Shown: one piece after another, positions 19,654-20,267 of the stretch
Layout of the letters: the number at the start of each line of letters is the position of its first letter
How positions within the stretch are numbered: position 1 is the first letter of the stretch
NCBI GenBank assembly: GCA_001953115.1
Contig: LSSL01003134.1
Coordinates: forward strand, 1-20,267
DNA from: Smittium mucronatum
Lineage: Eukaryota > Kickxellomycota > Harpellomycetes > Harpellales > Legeriomycetaceae
Length of the DNA stretch: 20,267 nucleotides
Direction: 5' to 3'
The notes under the pieces: generated by a model
The model's database searches: none
The model's input: the letters and a program-made list of their open reading frames with translations, nothing else
Told to the model about the DNA's origin: nothing
Program-made: the position numbers and the translations under genes

Positions 19654-20267
19654 TCATAAAAATAATTTAATTTTGATTATTGAATCCCAGTACGGAATCA
19701 TATGATTATTGTAATTTTTTCCATTGATGGTGAGGACATTCCCGGGGGATGTATTGTCCCATTTCCTGCTGCTAGTATTGGCACTCATATGTGGAGCATT
19801 AGTAAACACAAACAATAAACACTTTCCCAAAACAAGACAGAGTTCCTTGACGGTTTCGGCGAGGACAACTTGCTGCCGGAACCACACGGAATAATCGGTA
19901 GCACCAGTACGGCTCTTATCGAAAAAGAAGCTAGATGCTCTATCAAACGAAACAGAGGCGAACATATCGTCGACAAGAACAACAATCCGGCTGTTCTCAG
20001 CCTCACATTCTTTTCCACTGATCGGCAAACCAGTTGCCAGCGTGGATATAAGGGATATTGTGTCTACGGGGTGCAACAGCACGACGCGGGAAACGGCGTC
20101 CAAAACGGTCTGCTCGCACGAAGCCTCGGCGAAAGAAACATAGTTTGATTGATCGGTACGCAGTCGGTGCCAAAAATAGCGGGCGAGGATGCGGCGGCTT
20201 GTTTTGCCACTGTAGTCGACTAGGACAATGCGTGTTACGGGAAAAGGTGAGGGTGAGGGTGAGGAGG
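19654..20267 (-). CDS. RAD51-paralogue, XRCC2/Rlp1-like (C-terminal part)
   Basis: The frame runs from the right window edge to a TGA at 19656-19654: 203 residues, 5' end missing. XRCC2 (Rlp1 in fission yeast) is a RecA-fold member of the RAD51 family acting in homologous recombination in the nucleus. Numbered from the edge, the visible parts fit that fold: a beta strand ending in Asp (RIVLVDYSG, 12-20), a second strand (RVVLLHPVDT, 60-69), a Walker-B-like strand (IVVLVDD, 94-100) followed by an Arg-containing segment, the next strand (KCLLFVFTNAP, 148-158), and a C-terminal PYWDSIIKIKL (191-201). The last corresponds to the Trp-containing strand near the end of the XRCC2 core. The Walker A loop would lie outside the window. 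A Ser-Pro repeat (1-7) precedes the first strand. No in-frame Met is needed at the visible end. Introns cannot be excluded. The family call rests on motif order, not on a search; another RAD51 paralogue is the main alternative. Confidence 0.55.
   Translation of the reverse strand, partial: SSPSPSPFPVTRIVLVDYSGKTSRRILARYFWHRLRTDQSNYVSFAEASCEQTVLDAVSRVVLLHPVDTISLISTLATGLPISGKECEAENSRIVVLVDDMFASVSFDRASSFFFDKSRTGATDYSVWFRQQVVLAETVKELCLVLGKCLLFVFTNAPHMSANTSSRKWDNTSPGNVLTINGKNYNNHMIPYWDSIIKIKLFL
20246..20263 (+). repeat. (GGTGAG)3 tandem repeat
   Basis: Three perfect GGTGAG units on the plus strand, followed by GAGG at the edge, encode the Ser-Pro repeat of the XRCC2-like protein on the minus strand. 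It may continue beyond the window. A hexanucleotide repeat keeps the frame when it changes copy number. Confidence 0.8.

Noticed and set aside
20101..20103. Start of the XRCC2-like protein at 20103
   Set aside because: The codon there is TTG, and the frame is open through 20267 with family-like sequence, so the gene begins outside the window.
19785..20148. Other-frame openings overlapping the XRCC2-like gene (19785-20018 minus, 19870-20148 plus)
   Set aside because: The minus frame to 19654 is the only one that stays open to the window edge and shows ordered RecA-fold strands.
1..20267. CRISPR array, tRNA or rRNA genes
   Set aside because: No regularly spaced direct repeats, and no credible A-box/B-box pairing or cloverleaf; a GATTCGATC word in the long arm (near 1859) lacks a matching A box.

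Overview
The window looks like nuclear DNA from a fungus, or a close opisthokont relative. Two protein genes of normal composition sit at the right end, next to about 16 kb of extremely A+T-rich DNA with no convincing intact gene. The best identified gene, STT3 (17441-19582, +), is single-exon and reads closest to fungal STT3 in the stretches I can recall. The gene at the right edge (19654-20267, -) looks like the C-terminal part of an XRCC2/Rlp1-type RAD51 paralogue. I cannot place the organism more precisely.

Layout. Positions 1-440 have ordinary composition, a possible 3' gene end at 1-61, a small minus-strand reading frame, and two adjacent perfect hairpins (339-360 and 366-402). From about 440 to 16200 the DNA is, by eye, roughly 80-85% A+T with many A and T runs. 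Its most striking structure is an 864-bp inverted repeat (1593-2456): two 372-bp arms differing at only two positions, around a 120-nt loop. A G-quadruplex-type tract stands alone at 4770-4800. Other items are a 39-nt tandem duplication (6918-6995), two weak traces of old coding frames (10224-10538 + and 12341-13108 -), and one diverged dispersed repeat in opposite orientations (14891-15041 and 16213-16358). From about 16300 rightwards G+C rises again. The STT3 upstream region follows, then STT3, then a 71-nt gap to the convergent XRCC2-like gene.

How it fits together. STT3 and the XRCC2-like gene are housekeeping functions (N-glycosylation; recombinational repair) and are not functionally linked. 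They simply share a short tail-to-tail intergenic region. The A+T-rich block is best read as an accessory or heterochromatin-like island, possibly decayed mobile DNA or part of an A+T-rich centromere. That is inference. The long, nearly perfect hairpin is the one element there that looks young or actively maintained, and it is the best candidate for something undescribed.
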